Origin: Tritrichomonas musculus
Taxonomy: Eukaryota > Parabasalia > Tritrichomonadida > Tritrichomonadidae
Direction of reading: 5' to 3'
Length of the DNA stretch: 41,183 nucleotides
NCBI GenBank assembly: GCA_039105265.1
Contig: JAPFFF010000131.1
Coordinates: 1-41,183, forward strand
Made by a program: the position numbers and the translations under genes. The notes below the pieces were generated by a model. The model was given only the letters and a program-made list of their open reading frames with translations, had not been told where the DNA came from and did not search any database. This document shows, piece after piece, positions 1 through 14,700 of this stretch; the stretch's first letter is position 1, and each line of letters opens with the position of its first letter.

Positions 1-466
1 AGATTCAGCTGCAACTGCAATTTGAACCATTAGATTAAGCTACAACTGAAATTGAACCATTAGATTAAACTACAACTGCAATTGAACCATCAGATTAAAC
101 TACAACTGCAATTGAACTATCAGATTAAACTACAACTGCAATTGAACCATCAGATTCAGCTGCAACTGCAATTTGAACCATCAGATTAAACTACAACTGC
201 AATTTGAATCATCAGATTAAACTACAACTGCAATTGAACCATCAGATTAAACTACAACTGCAATTGAACCATCAGATTCAGCTACAACTGCAATTTGAAC
301 CATCAGATTAAACTACAACTGCAATTGAACCATCAGATTCAGCTACAACTGCAATTGAACCATCAGATTAAACTACAACTGCAATTGAATTATCAGATTC
401 AGCTACAACTGCAATTTGAACCATCAGATTAAACTACAACTGCAATTGAACCATCAGATTAAACTA

Positions 467-478
467 CAACTGCAGTTG
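467..478. repeat. Example of the 12-bp palindrome CAACTGCAGTTG
   Basis: Monomers with the GCAGTTG variant contain CAACTGCAGTTG, a perfect 12-bp inverted repeat. This is one of many; two such units often occur back to back (for example near 4330-4370). Other monomers have the imperfect form CAACTGCAATTG. Units with ACTTCAATTGAA contain the 10-bp palindrome TTCAATTGAA. No protein binding is demonstrated by the sequence. Confidence 0.6.
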
Positions 479-1095
479 AACCATCAGATTCAGCTACAAC
501 TGCAATTTGAACCATCAGATTCAGCTACAACTGCAATTTGAACCATCAGATTCAGCTACAACTGCAATTTGAACCATCAGATTAAACTACAACTGCAATT
601 GAACCATTAGATTCAGCTGCAACTTCAATTGAACCATCAGATTAAACTACAACTGCAATTGAACCATCAGATTCAGCTACAACTGCAATTGAACCATCAG
701 ATTAAACTACAACTGCAATTTGAACCATCAGATTCAGCTACAACTGCAATTGAACCATCAGATTAAACTACAACTGCAATTGAACCATCAGATTAAACTA
801 CAACTGCAATTGAATTATCAGATTAAACTACAACTGCAATTTGAACCATCAGATTCAGCTACAACTGCAATTTGAACCATCAGATTAAACTACAACTGCA
901 ATTGAACCATCAGATTCAGCTGCAACTTCAATTGAACCATCAGATTAAACTACAACTGCAATTGAACCATCAGATTAAACTACAACTGCAATTGAACCAT
1001 CAGATTCAGCTGCAACTGCAATTGAACCATCAGATTAAACTACAACTGCAATTGAACCATTAGATTCAGCTGCAACTGCAATTTGAACCATCAGA

Positions 1096-2479
1096 TTAAA
1101 CTACAACTGCAATTGAACCATTAGATTCAGCTACAACTGCAATTTGAACCATTAGATTAAACTACAACTGCAATTGAACCATCAGATTAAACTACAACTG
1201 CAATTGAATTATCAGATTAAACTACAACTGCAATTTGAACCATCAGATTCAGCTACAACTGCAATTTGAACCATCAGATTAAACTACAACTGCAATTGAA
1301 CAATTAGATTCAGCTGCAACTTCAATTGAACCATCAGATTCAGCTACAACTGCAATTGAACCATCAGATTAAACTACAACTGCAATTGAACCATCAGATT
1401 CAGCTGCAACTGCAATTGAACCATCAGATTAAACTACAACTGCAATTGAACCATTAGATTCAGCTGCAACTGCAATTTGAACCATCAGATTAAACTACAA
1501 CTGGAATTGAACCATTAGATTCAGCTGCAACTGCAATTGAACCATCAGATTAAACTACAACTGCAATTGAACTATCAGATTAAACTACAACTGCAATTGA
1601 ACCATCAGATTCAGCTACAACTGCAATTTGAACCATCAGATTAAACTACAACTGCAATTGAACCATCAGATTCAGCTACAACTGCAATTGAACCATCAGA
1701 TTAAACTACAACTGCAATTGAATTATCAGATTCAGCTACAACTGCAATTTGAACCATCAGATTAAACTACAACTGCAATTGAACCATCAGATTAAACTAC
1801 AACTGCAATTTGAACCATCAGATTCAGCTACAACTGCAATTTGAACCATTAGATTAAACTACAACTGCAATTTGAACCATCAGATTAAACTACAACTGCA
1901 ATTGAACCATCAGATTAAACTACAACTGCAATTGAACCATCAGATTAAACTACAACTGCAATTGAACCATCAGATTCAGCTGCAACTGCAATTTGAACCA
2001 TTAGATTAAACTACAACTGCAGTTGAACCATCAGATTCAGCTACAACTGCAGTTGAACCATTAGATTCAGCTACAACTGCAATTTGAACCATCAGATTCA
2101 GCTACAACTGCAATTTGAACCATCAGATTAAACTACAACTGCAATTGAACCATCAGATTAAACTACAACTGCAATTGAACCATCAGATTCAGCTGCAACT
2201 GCAATTGAACCATTAGATTAAACTACAACTGCAGTTGAACCATCAGATTCAGCTACAACTGCAATTTGAACCATCAGATTCAGCTACAACTGCAATTTGA
2301 ACCATCAGATTAAACTACAACTGCAATTGAACCATCAGATTCAGCTACAACTGCAATTTGAACCATCAGATTCAGCTACAACTGCAATTTGAACCATCAG
2401 ATTCAGCTACAACTGCAATTTGAACCATCAGATTAAACTACAACTGCAATTGAACCATTAGATTCAGCTGCAACTTCAA
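1096..2479. repeat. Expanded segment within H0
   Basis: This stretch has no counterpart of the same length in H1, where the matching landmarks (7829 and 8347) are only 518 bp apart against 1,608 bp here. It looks built from local duplications. Bases from 1206 to about 1530 repeat the order of variants at 2602 to about 2925 (offset 1,396 bp, including GAATTATC followed by the ACTTCAATT unit). Bases around 1600-1780 repeat those around 270-450 (offset 1,333 bp). A private change, GAACAATTAG, lies near 1299. The same expansion, 212 bp (seven monomers) shorter, is present in H4, so it predates the duplication that made H4. Confidence 0.7.
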
Positions 2480-4335
2480 TTGAACCATCAGATTAAACTA
2501 CAACTGCAATTGAACCATCAGATTCAGCTACAACTGCAATTGAACCATCAGATTAAACTACAACTGCAATTGAACCATCAGATTAAACTACAACTGCAAT
2601 TGAATTATCAGATTAAACTACAACTGCAATTTGAACCATCAGATTCAGCTACAACTGCAATTTGAACCATCAGATTAAACTACAACTGCAATTGAACCAT
2701 TAGATTCAGCTGCAACTTCAATTGAACCATCAGATTCAGCTACAACTGCAATTGAACCATCAGATTAAACTACAACTGCAATTGAACCATCAGATTCAGC
2801 TGCAACTGCAATTGAACCATCAGATTAAACTACAACTGCAATTGAACCATTAGATTCAGCTGCAACTGCAATTTGAACCATCAGATTAAACTACAACTGG
2901 AATTGAACCATTAGATTCAGCTGCAACTGCAATTTGAACCATTAGATTAAACTACAACTGCAATTGAACCATCAGATTAAACTACAACTGCAATTTGAAC
3001 CATCAGATTCAGCTACAACTGCAATTTGAACCATTAGATTAAACTACAACTGCAATTTGAACCATCAGATTCAGCTACAACTGCAATTTGAACCATTAGA
3101 TTAAACTACAACTGCAATTGAACCATCAGATTAAACTACAACTGCAGTTGAATCATCAGATTAAACTACAACTGCAGTTGAACCATTAGATTCAGCTACA
3201 ACTGCAATTTGAACCATCAGATTCAGCTGCAACTGCAATTGAACCATCAGATTAAACTACAACTTCAATTGAACCATTAGATTCAGCTGCAACTGCAATT
3301 TGAACCATTAGATTAAGCTACAACTGAAATTGAACCATTAGATTAAACTACAACTGCAATTGAACCATCAGATTAAACTACAACTGCAATTGAACTATCA
3401 GATTAAACTACAACTGCAATTGAACCATCAGATTCAGCTGCAACTGCAATTTGAACCATCAGATTAAACTACAACTGCAATTTGAATCATCAGATTAAAC
3501 TACAACTGCAATTTGAACCATCAGATTAAACTACAACTGCAGTTGAATCATCAGATTAAACTACAACTGCAGTTGAACCATTAGATTCAGCTAAAACTGC
3601 AATTTGAACCATCAGATTCAGCTGCAACTGCAATTGAACCATCAGATTAAACTACAACTGCAATTTGAACCATCAGATTAAACTACAACTGCAAATTGAA
3701 CCATCAGATTAAACTACAACTGCAATTTGAATCATCAGATTAAACTACAACTGCAATTTGAATCATCAGATTAAACTACAACTGCAGTTGAATCATCAGA
3801 TTAAACTACAACTGCAGTTGAACCATTAGATTCAGCTACAACTGCAATTTGAACCATCAGATTCAGCTGCAACTGCAATTGAACCATCAGATTAAACTAC
3901 AACTGCAATTTGAACCATCAGATTCAGCTACAACTGCAGTTGAATCATCAGATTAAACTACAACTGCAGTTGAACCATTAGATTCAGCTACAACTGCAAT
4001 TTGAACCATCAGATTCAGCTGCAACTGCAATTGAACCATCAGATTAAACTACAACTTCAATTGAACCATTAGATTCAGCTGCAACTGCAATTTGAACCAT
4101 TAGATTAAGCTACAACTGAAATTGAACCATTAGATTAAACTACAACTGCAATTGAACCATCAGATTAAACTACAACTGCAATTGAACTATCAGATTAAAC
4201 TACAACTGCAATTGAACCATCAGATTCAGCTGCAACTGCAATTTGAACCATCAGATTAAACTACAACTGCAATTTGAATCATCAGATTAAACTACAACTG
4301 CAATTTGAACCATCAGATTAAACTACAACTGCAGT

Positions 4336-6035
4336 TGAATCATCAGATTAAACTACAACTGCAGTTGAATCATCAGATTAAACTACAACTGCAATTGAAC
4401 CATCAGATTAAACTACAACTGCAATTTGAATCATCAGATTAAACTACAACTGCAATTTGAACCATCAGATTAAACTACAACTGCAATTGAACCATCAGAT
4501 TAAACTACAACTGCAATTGAACCATCAGATTAAACTACAACTGCAATTGAACTATCAGATTAAACTACAACTGCAATTGAACCATCAGATTAAACTACAA
4601 CTGCAATTGAACTATCAGATTAAACTACAACTGCAATTGAACCATCAGATTCAGCTGCAACTGCAATTTGAACCATCAGATTAAACTACAACTGCAATTT
4701 GAATCATCAGATTAAACTACAACTGCAATTTGAACCATCAGATTAAACTACAACTGCAGTTGAACCATCAGATTAAACTACAACTGCAATTGAACCATCA
4801 GATTAAACTACAACTGCAATTTGAACCATCAGATTCAGCTACAACTGCAATTTGAACCATTAGATTAAACTACAATTGCAATTGAACCATCAGATTAAAC
4901 TACAACTGCAGTTGAATCATCAGATTAAACTACAACTGCAGTTGAACCATTAGATTCAGCTACAACTGCAATTTGAACCATCAGATTCAGCTGCAACTGC
5001 AATTGAACCATCAGATTAAACTACAACTTCAATTGAACCATTAGATTCAGCTGCAACTGCAATTTGAACCATTAGATTAAGCTACAACTGAAATTGAACC
5101 ATTAGATTAAACTACAACTGCAATTGAACCATCAGATTAAACTACAACTGCAATTGAACTATCAGATTAAACTACAACTGCAATTGAACCATCAGATTCA
5201 GCTGCAACTGCAATTTGAACCATCAGATTAAACTACAACTGCAATTTGAATCATCAGATTAAACTACAACTGCAATTTGAACCATCAGATTAAACTACAA
5301 CTGCAGTTGAATCATCAGATTAAACTACAACTGCAGTTGAACCATTAGATTCAGCTACAACTGCAATTTGAACCATCAGATTCAGCTGCAACTGCAATTG
5401 AACCATCAGATTAAACTACAACTTCAATTGAACCATTAGATTCAGCTGCAACTGCAATTTGAACCATTAGATTAAGCTACAACTGAAATTGAACCATTAG
5501 ATTAAACTACAACTGCAATTGAACCATTAGATTAAACTACAACTGCAGTTGAATCATCAGATTAAACTACAACTGCAGTTGAACCATTAGATTCAGCTAA
5601 AACTGCAATTTGAACCATCAGATTAAACTACAACTGCAGTTGAATCATCAGATTAAACTACAACTGCAATTGAACCATCAGATTAAACTACAACTGCAAT
5701 TTGAATCATCAGATTAAACTACAACTGCAATTTGAACCATCAGATTAAACTACAACTGCAATTGAACCATCAGATTAAACTACAACTGCAATTGAACCAT
5801 CAGATTAAACTACAACTGCAATTGAACTATCAGATTAAACTACAACTGCAATTGAACCATCAGATTAAACTACAACTGCAATTGAACTATCAGATTAAAC
5901 TACAACTGCAATTGAACCATCAGATTCAGCTGCAACTGCAATTTGAACCATCAGATTAAACTACAACTGCAATTTGAATCATCAGATTAAACTACAACTG
6001 CAATTTGAACCATCAGATTAAACTACAACTGCAGT
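4336..6035. repeat. Paired 14-monomer modules 1,275 bp apart
   Basis: Bases of about 4336-4760 and 5611-6035 carry nearly the same order of about 14 variants, offset by 1,275 bp, which is 42 monomers. The modules are rich in consecutive 30-bp type A units with GAACCATC/GAACTATC alternation. The pair recurs at about 11635/12910, 18632/19907, 28448/29723, 31821/33096 and 39120/40243, the last with 152 bp missing from its first member. The second member has one 30-bp unit fewer in H2, H3 and H8. The DNA between the members is ordinary array sequence. Confidence 0.78.
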
Positions 6036-9000
6036 TGAATCATCAGATTAAACTACAACTGCAGTTGAACCATTAGATTCAGCTAAAACTGCAATTTGAA
6101 CCATCAGATTAAACTACAACTGCAATTGAACCATCAGATTAAACTACAACTGCAATTGAACCATCAGATTAAACTACAACTGCAATTTGAATCATCAGAT
6201 TAAACTACAACTGCAATTTGAACCATCAGATTAAACTACAACTGCAATTGAACCATCAGATTAAACTACAACTGCAATTTGAACCATCAGATTCAGCTAC
6301 AACTGCAATTTGAACCATTAGATTCAGCTGTAACTGCAATTTGAACCATCAGATTCAGCTGCAACTGCAATTTGAATCATCAGATTCAGCTGCAACTGCA
6401 ATTTGAATCATCAGATTAAACTACAACTGCAATTGAACCATCAGATTAAACTACAACTGCAGTTGAATCATCAGATTAAACTACAACTGCAGTTGAACCA
6501 TTAGATTCAGCTACAACTGCAATTTGAACCATCAGATTCAGCTGCAACTGCAATTGAACCATCAGATTAAACTACAACTTCAATTGAACCATTAGATTCA
6601 GCTGCAACTGCAATTTGAACCATTAGATTAAGCTACAACTGAAATTGAACCATTAGATTAAACTACAACTGCAGTTGAATCATCAGATTAAACTACAACT
6701 GCAGTTGAACCATTAGATTCAGCTGTAACTGCAATTTGAACCATCAGATTCAGCTGCAACTGCAATTTGAATCATCAGATTAAACTACAACTGCAATTGA
6801 ACCATCAGATTAAACTACAACTGCAGTTGAATCATCAGATTAAACTACAACTGCAGTTGAACCATTAGATTCAGCTACAACTGCAATTTGAACCATCAGA
6901 TTCAGCTGCAACTGCAATTGAACCATCAGATTAAACTACAACTTCAATTGAACCATTAGATTCAGCTGCAACTGCAATTTGAACCATTAGATTAAGCTAC
7001 AACTGAAATTGAACCATTAGATTAAACTACAACTGCAATTGAACCATCAGATTAAACTACAACTGCAATTGAACTATCAGATTAAACTACAACTGCAATT
7101 GAACCATCAGATTCAGCTGCAACTGCAATTTGAACCATCAGATTAAACTACAACTGCAATTTGAATCATCAGATTAAACTACAACTGCAATTGAACCATC
7201 AGATTAAACTACAACTGCAATTGAACCATCAGATTCAGCTACAACTGCAATTTGAACCATCAGATTAAACTACAACTGCAATTGAACCATCAGATTCAGC
7301 TACAACTGCAATTGAACCATCAGATTAAACTACAACTGCAATTGAATTATCAGATTCAGCTACAACTGCAATTTGAACCATCAGATTAAACTACAACTGC
7401 AATTGAACCATCAGATTAAACTACAACTGCAGTTGAACCATCAGATTCAGCTACAACTGCAATTTGAACCATCAGATTCAGCTACAACTGCAATTTGAAC
7501 CATCAGATTCAGCTACAACTGCAATTTGAACCATCAGATTAAACTACAACTGCAATTGAACCATTAGATTCAGCTGCAACTTCAATTGAACCATCAGATT
7601 AAACTACAACTGCAATTGAACCATCAGATTCAGCTACAACTGCAATTGAACCATCAGATTAAACTACAACTGCAATTTGAACCATCAGATTCAGCTACAA
7701 CTGCAATTGAACCATCAGATTAAACTACAACTGCAATTGAACCATCAGATTAAACTACAACTGCAATTGAATTATCAGATTAAACTACAACTGCAATTTG
7801 AACCATCAGATTCAGCTACAACTGCAATTTGAACCATCAGATTAAACTACAACTGCAATTGAACCATCAGATTCAGCTGCAACTTCAATTGAACCATCAG
7901 ATTAAACTACAACTGCAATTGAACCATCAGATTAAACTACAACTGCAATTGAACCATCAGATTCAGCTGCAACTGCAATTGAACCATCAGATTAAACTAC
8001 AACTGCAATTGAACCATTAGATTCAGCTGCAACTGCAATTTGAACCATCAGATTAAACTACAACTGCAATTTGAATCATCAGATTAAACTACAACTGCAA
8101 TTTGAACCATCAGATTAAACTACAACTGCAATTTGAACCATCAGATTCAGCTACAACTGCAATTTGAACCATCAGATTAAACTACAACTGCAATTGAACC
8201 ATCAGATTCAGCTACAACTGCAATTTGAACCATCAGATTCAGCTACAACTGCAATTTGAACCATCAGATTCAGCTACAACTGCAATTTGAACCATCAGAT
8301 TAAACTACAACTGCAATTGAACCATTAGATTCAGCTGCAACTTCAATTGAACCATCAGATTAAACTACAACTGCAATTGAACCATCAGATTCAGCTACAA
8401 CTGCAATTGAACCATCAGATTAAACTACAACTGCAATTGAACCATCAGATTAAACTACAACTGCAATTGAATTATCAGATTAAACTGCAACTGCAATTTG
8501 AACCATCAGATTCAGCTACAACTGCAATTTGAACCATCAGATTAAACTACAACTGCAATTGAACCATTAGATTCAGCTGCAACTTCAATTGAACCATCAG
8601 ATTCAGCTACAACTGCAATTGAACCATCAGATTAAACTACAACTGCAATTGAACCATCAGATTCAGCTGCAACTGCAATTGAACCATCAGATTAAACTAC
8701 AACTGCAATTGAACCATTAGATTCAGCTGCAACTGCAATTTGAACCATCAGATTAAACTACAACTGGAATTGAACCATTAGATTCAGCTGCAACTGCAAT
8801 TTGAACCATTAGATTAAACTACAACTGCAATTGAACCATCAGATTAAACTACAACTGCAATTTGAACCATCAGATTCAGCTACAACTGCAATTTGAACCA
8901 TTAGATTAAACTACAACTGCAATTTGAACCATCAGATTCAGCTACAACTGCAATTTGAACCATTAGATTAAACTACAACTGCAATTGAACCATCAGATTA

Positions 9001-11755
9001 AACTACAACTGCAGTTGAATCATCAGATTAAACTACAACTGCAGTTGAACCATTAGATTCAGCTACAACTGCAATTTGAACCATCAGATTAAACTACAAC
9101 TGCAATTGAACCATTAGATTCAGCTGCAACTTCAATTGAACCATCAGATTCAGCTGCAACTGCAATTGAACCATCAGATTAAACTACAACTTCAATTGAA
9201 CCATTAGATTCAGCTGCAACTGCAATTTGAACCATTAGATTAAGCTACAACTGAAATTGAACCATTAGATTAAACTACAACTGCAATTGAACCATCAGAT
9301 TAAACTACAACTGCAATTGAACTATCAGATTAAACTACAACTGCAATTGAACCATCAGATTCAGCTGCAACTGCAATTTGAACCATCAGATTAAACTACA
9401 ACTGCAATTTGAATCATCAGATTAAACTACAACTGCAATTTGAACCATCAGATTAAACTACAACTGCAGTTGAATCATCAGATTAAACTACAACTGCAGT
9501 TGAACCATTAGATTCAGCTAAAACTGCAATTTGAACCATCAGATTCAGCTGCAACTGCAATTGAACCATCAGATTAAACTACAACTGCAATTTGAACCAT
9601 CAGATTAAACTACAACTGCAAATTGAACCATCAGATTAAACTACAACTGCAATTTGAATCATCAGATTAAACTACAACTGCAATTTGAATCATCAGATTA
9701 AACTACAACTGCAGTTGAATCATCAGATTAAACTACAACTGCAGTTGAACCATTAGATTCAGCTATAACTGCAATTTGAACCATCAGATTCAGCTGCAAC
9801 TGCAATTGAACCATCAGATTAAACTACAACTGCAATTTGAACCATCAGATTCAGCTACAACTGCAGTTGAATCATCAGATTAAACTACAACTGCAGTTGA
9901 ACCATTAGATTCAGCTACAACTGCAATTTGAACCATCAGATTCAGCTGCAACTGCAATTGAACCATCAGATTAAACTACAACTTCAATTGAACCATTAGA
10001 TTCAGCTGCAACTGCAATTTGAACCATTAGATTAAGCTACAACTGAAATTGAACCATTAGATTAAACTACAACTGCAATTTGAACCATTAGATTAAGCTA
10101 CAACTGCAATTTGAACCATCAGATTCAGCTGCAACTGCAATTGAACCATCAGATTAAACTACAACTGCAATTTGAACCATCAGATTAAACTACAACTGCA
10201 AATTGAACCATCAGATTAAACTACAACTGCAATTTGAATCATCAGATTAAACTACAACTGCAATTTGAATCATCAGATTAAACTACAACTGCAGTTGAAT
10301 CATCAGATTAAACTACAACTGCAGTTGAACCATTAGATTCAGCTACAACTGCAATTTGAACCATCAGATTCAGCTGCAACTGCAATTGAACCATCAGATT
10401 AAACTACAACTGCAATTTGAACCATCAGATTCAGCTACAACTGCAGTTGAATCATCAGATTAAACTACAACTGCAGTTGAACCATTAGATTCAGCTACAA
10501 CTGCAATTTGAACCATCAGATTCAGCTGCAACTGCAATTGAACCATCAGATTAAACTACAACTTCAATTGAACCATTAGATTCAGCTGCAACTGCAATTT
10601 GAACCATTAGATTAAGCTACAACTGAAATTGAACCATTAGATTAAACTACAACTGCAATTGAACCATCAGATTAAACTACAACTGCAATTGAACTATCAG
10701 ATTAAACTACAACTGCAATTGAACCATCAGATTCAGCTGCAACTGCAATTTGAACCATCAGATTCAGCTGCAACTGCAATTGAACCATCAGATTAAACTA
10801 CAACTTCAATTGAACCATTAGATTCAGCTGCAACTGCAATTTGAACCATTAGATTAAGCTACAACTGAAATTGAACCATTAGATTAAACTACAACTGCAA
10901 TTTGAACCATTAGATTAAGCTACAACTGCAATTTGAACCATCAGATTCAGCTGCAACTGCAATTGAACCATCAGATTAAACTACAACTGCAATTTGAACC
11001 ATCAGATTAAACTACAACTGCAAATTGAACCATCAGATTAAACTACAACTGCAATTTGAATCATCAGATTAAACTACAACTGCAATTTGAATCATCAGAT
11101 TAAACTACAACTGCAGTTGAACCATTAGATTCAGCTACAACTGCAATTTGAACCATCAGATTCAGCTGCAACTGCAATTGAACCATCAGATTAAACTACA
11201 ACTGCAATTTGAACCATCAGATTCAGCTACAACTGCAGTTGAATCATCAGATTAAACTACAACTGCAGTTGAACCATTAGATTCAGCTACAACTGCAATT
11301 TGAACCATCAGATTCAGCTGCAACTGCAATTGAACCATCAGATTAAACTACAACTTCAATTGAACCATTAGATTCAGCTGCAACTGCAATTTGAACCATT
11401 AGATTAAGCTACAACTGAAATTGAACCATTAGATTAAACTACAACTGCAATTGAACCATCAGATTAAACTACAACTGCAATTGAACTATCAGATTAAACT
11501 ACAACTGCAATTGAACCATCAGATTCAGCTGCAACTGCAATTTGAACCATCAGATTAAACTACAACTGCAATTTGAATCATCAGATTAAACTACAACTGC
11601 AATTTGAACCATCAGATTAAACTACAACTGCAGTTGAATCATCAGATTAAACTACAACTGCAGTTGAATCATCAGATTAAACTACAACTGCAATTGAACC
11701 ATCAGATTAAACTACAACTGCAATTTGAATCATCAGATTAAACTACAACTGCAAT
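4457..11755. repeat. HOR copy H1 (7,299 bp)
   Basis: H1 is a complete copy. Its landmarks in order are: paired 14-monomer module (4336-4760 and 5611-6035, the first beginning just before the phase point), single ACAATTGCAA variant at 4872, two GCTGTAACTG variants near 6327 and 6721, the cluster around 7829-8532, CTATAACT at 9764, and GCAAATTG at 9618, 10198 and 11020. It differs from H2 by 272 bp before 7829: one 30-bp monomer near 5850, and 242 bp (eight monomers) between the two GCTGTAACTG variants. It also has one 30-bp monomer more near 8430. H7 is its near-identical twin 27,485 bp away. Confidence 0.88.
9541..11020. repeat. Nested 580/822-bp sub-repeat series in H1
   Basis: The variant order starting AGATTCAGCTGCAAC at 9541 recurs at 10121 (offset 580 bp, 19 monomers) and at 10943 (offset 822 bp, 27 monomers, equal to 580 plus 242). 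Each carries a GCAAATTG landmark (9618, 10198, 11020), and the rare TAAGCTACAACTGCAATTT unit precedes the second and third. The series is inherited in H2 (16538, 17118, 17940), H3 (23535, 24115, then lost at the junction) and H7 (37026, 37606, 38428). H0 has only one such module (GCAAATTG at 3691). Confidence 0.78.
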
Positions 11756-14700
11756 TTGAACCATCAGATTAAACTACAACTGCAATTGAACCATCAGATT
11801 AAACTACAACTGCAATTGAACCATCAGATTAAACTACAACTGCAATTGAACTATCAGATTAAACTACAACTGCAATTGAACCATCAGATTAAACTACAAC
11901 TGCAATTGAACTATCAGATTAAACTACAACTGCAATTGAACCATCAGATTCAGCTGCAACTGCAATTTGAACCATCAGATTAAACTACAACTGCAATTTG
12001 AATCATCAGATTAAACTACAACTGCAATTTGAACCATCAGATTAAACTACAACTGCAGTTGAACCATCAGATTAAACTACAACTGCAATTGAACCATCAG
12101 ATTAAACTACAACTGCAATTTGAACCATCAGATTCAGCTACAACTGCAATTTGAACCATTAGATTAAACTACAATTGCAATTGAACCATCAGATTAAACT
12201 ACAACTGCAGTTGAATCATCAGATTAAACTACAACTGCAGTTGAACCATTAGATTCAGCTACAACTGCAATTTGAACCATCAGATTCAGCTGCAACTGCA
12301 ATTGAACCATCAGATTAAACTACAACTTCAATTGAACCATTAGATTCAGCTGCAACTGCAATTTGAACCATTAGATTAAGCTACAACTGAAATTGAACCA
12401 TTAGATTAAACTACAACTGCAATTGAACCATCAGATTAAACTACAACTGCAGTTGAATCATCAGATTAAACTACAACTGCAGTTGAACCATTAGATTCAG
12501 CTACAACTGCAATTTGAACCATCAGATTCAGCTGCAACTGCAATTGAACCATCAGATTAAACTACAACTTCAATTGAACCATTAGATTCAGCTGCAACTG
12601 CAATTTGAACCATTAGATTAAGCTACAACTGAAATTGAACCATTAGATTAAACTACAACTGCAATTGAACCATCAGATTAAACTACAACTGCAATTGAAC
12701 TATCAGATTAAACTACAACTGCAATTGAACCATCAGATTCAGCTGCAACTGCAATTTGAACCATCAGATTAAACTACAACTGCAATTTGAATCATCAGAT
12801 TAAACTACAACTGCAATTTGAACCATCAGATTAAACTACAACTGCAGTTGAATCATCAGATTAAACTACAACTGCAGTTGAACCATTAGATTCAGCTAAA
12901 ACTGCAATTTGAACCATCAGATTAAACTACAACTGCAGTTGAATCATCAGATTAAACTACAACTGCAATTGAACCATCAGATTAAACTACAACTGCAATT
13001 TGAATCATCAGATTAAACTACAACTGCAATTTGAACCATCAGATTAAACTACAACTGCAATTGAACCATCAGATTAAACTACAACTGCAATTGAACCATC
13101 AGATTAAACTACAACTGCAATTGAACTATCAGATTAAACTACAACTGCAATTGAACTATCAGATTAAACTACAACTGCAATTGAACCATCAGATTCAGCT
13201 GCAACTGCAATTTGAACCATCAGATTAAACTACAACTGCAATTTGAATCATCAGATTAAACTACAACTGCAATTTGAACCATCAGATTAAACTACAACTG
13301 CAGTTGAATCATCAGATTAAACTACAACTGCAGTTGAACCATTAGATTCAGCTAAAACTGCAATTTGAACCATCAGATTAAACTACAACTGCAGTTGAAC
13401 CATCAGATTAAACTACAACTGCAATTGAACCATCAGATTAAACTACAACTGCAATTTGAATCATCAGATTAAACTACAACTGCAATTTGAACCATCAGAT
13501 TAAACTACAACTGCAATTGAACCATCAGATTAAACTACAACTGCAATTTGAACCATCAGATTCAGCTACAACTGCAATTTGAACCATTAGATTCAGCTGT
13601 AACTGCAATTTGAACCATCAGATTCAGCTGCAACTGCAATTTGAATCATCAGATTAAACTACAACTGCAATTTGAATCATCAGATTAAACTACAACTGCA
13701 GTTGAATCATCAGATTAAACTACAACTGCAGTTGAACCATTAGATTCAGCTGTAACTGCAATTTGAACCATCAGATTCAGCTGCAACTGCAATTTGAATC
13801 ATCAGATTAAACTACAACTGCAATTGAACCATCAGATTAAACTACAACTGCAGTTGAATCATCAGATTAAACTACAACTGCAGTTGAACCATTAGATTCA
13901 GCTACAACTGCAATTTGAACCATCAGATTCAGCTGCAACTGCAATTGAACCATCAGATTAAACTACAACTTCAATTGAACCATTAGATTCAGCTGCAACT
14001 GCAATTTGAACCATTAGATTAAGCTACAACTGAAATTGAACCATTAGATTAAACTACAACTGCAATTGAACCATCAGATTAAACTACAACTGCAATTGAA
14101 CTATCAGATTAAACTACAACTGCAATTGAACCATCAGATTCAGCTGCAACTGCAATTTGAACCATCAGATTAAACTACAACTGCAATTTGAATCATCAGA
14201 TTAAACTACAACTGCAATTGAACCATCAGATTAAACTACAACTGCAATTGAACCATCAGATTCAGCTACAACTGCAATTTGAACCATCAGATTAAACTAC
14301 AACTGCAATTGAACCATCAGATTCAGCTACAACTGCAATTGAACCATCAGATTAAACTACAACTGCAATTGAATTATCAGATTCAGCTACAACTGCAATT
14401 TGAACCATCAGATTAAACTACAACTGCAATTGAACCATCAGATTAAACTACAACTGCAGTTGAACCATCAGATTCAGCTACAACTGCAATTTGAACCATC
14501 AGATTCAGCTACAACTGCAATTTGAACCATCAGATTCAGCTACAACTGCAATTTGAACCATCAGATTAAACTACAACTGCAATTGAACCATTAGATTCAG
14601 CTGCAACTTCAATTGAACCATCAGATTAAACTACAACTGCAATTGAACCATCAGATTCAGCTACAACTGCAATTGAACCATCAGATTAAACTACAACTGC

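Larger units (their letters stand above)
1..4456. repeat. HOR copy H0, truncated by the window edge and rearranged
   Basis: The first ~1,095 bases match 6958-8052 of copy H1 at a constant offset of 6,957 bp, so the window begins about 2.5 kb into the HOR. After that H0 departs from H1. It carries about 1.1 kb of extra monomers between 1096 and 2479, then rejoins H1 (2480 corresponds to 8347). It lacks two 30-bp units near 3200 relative to 9090-9150, and it lacks the roughly 1.4-kb expansion that H1 carries between about 10070 and 11500. The tail carries a GCAAATTG landmark at 3691 and TAAGCTACAACTGAAATTG landmarks near 3314 and 4109. H0 is the template-like counterpart of H4 and H6 further right. 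The boundary at 4456 is a phase convention, not a biological edge. Confidence 0.8.

Noticed and set aside
872-1063. Short open reading frame encoding a 10-residue Q-I-K-L-Q-L-Q-L-N-H repeat, recurring at 7829, 14856, 21853, 25200 and 35314
   Set aside because: The start is TTG inside a 31-bp monomer and I saw no ATG on the plus strand. The frame stays open only while consecutive units are 30 bp and closes at the next frame shift. It lacks a promoter, a start context and any non-repeat domain, so it is a by-product of the satellite.
4457-4684. 75-residue open frames at 4457, 5732, 11756, 18753, 28569, 29844, 31942 and 33217, 65-residue versions at 13031, 20028 and 40364, and 61-residue ones at 2480, 8347, 26596 and 35832
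   Set aside because: Same TTG-initiated monomer by-product. Length differences of 10 residues are single 30-bp monomer gains or losses. Useful as HOR landmarks, not as genes.
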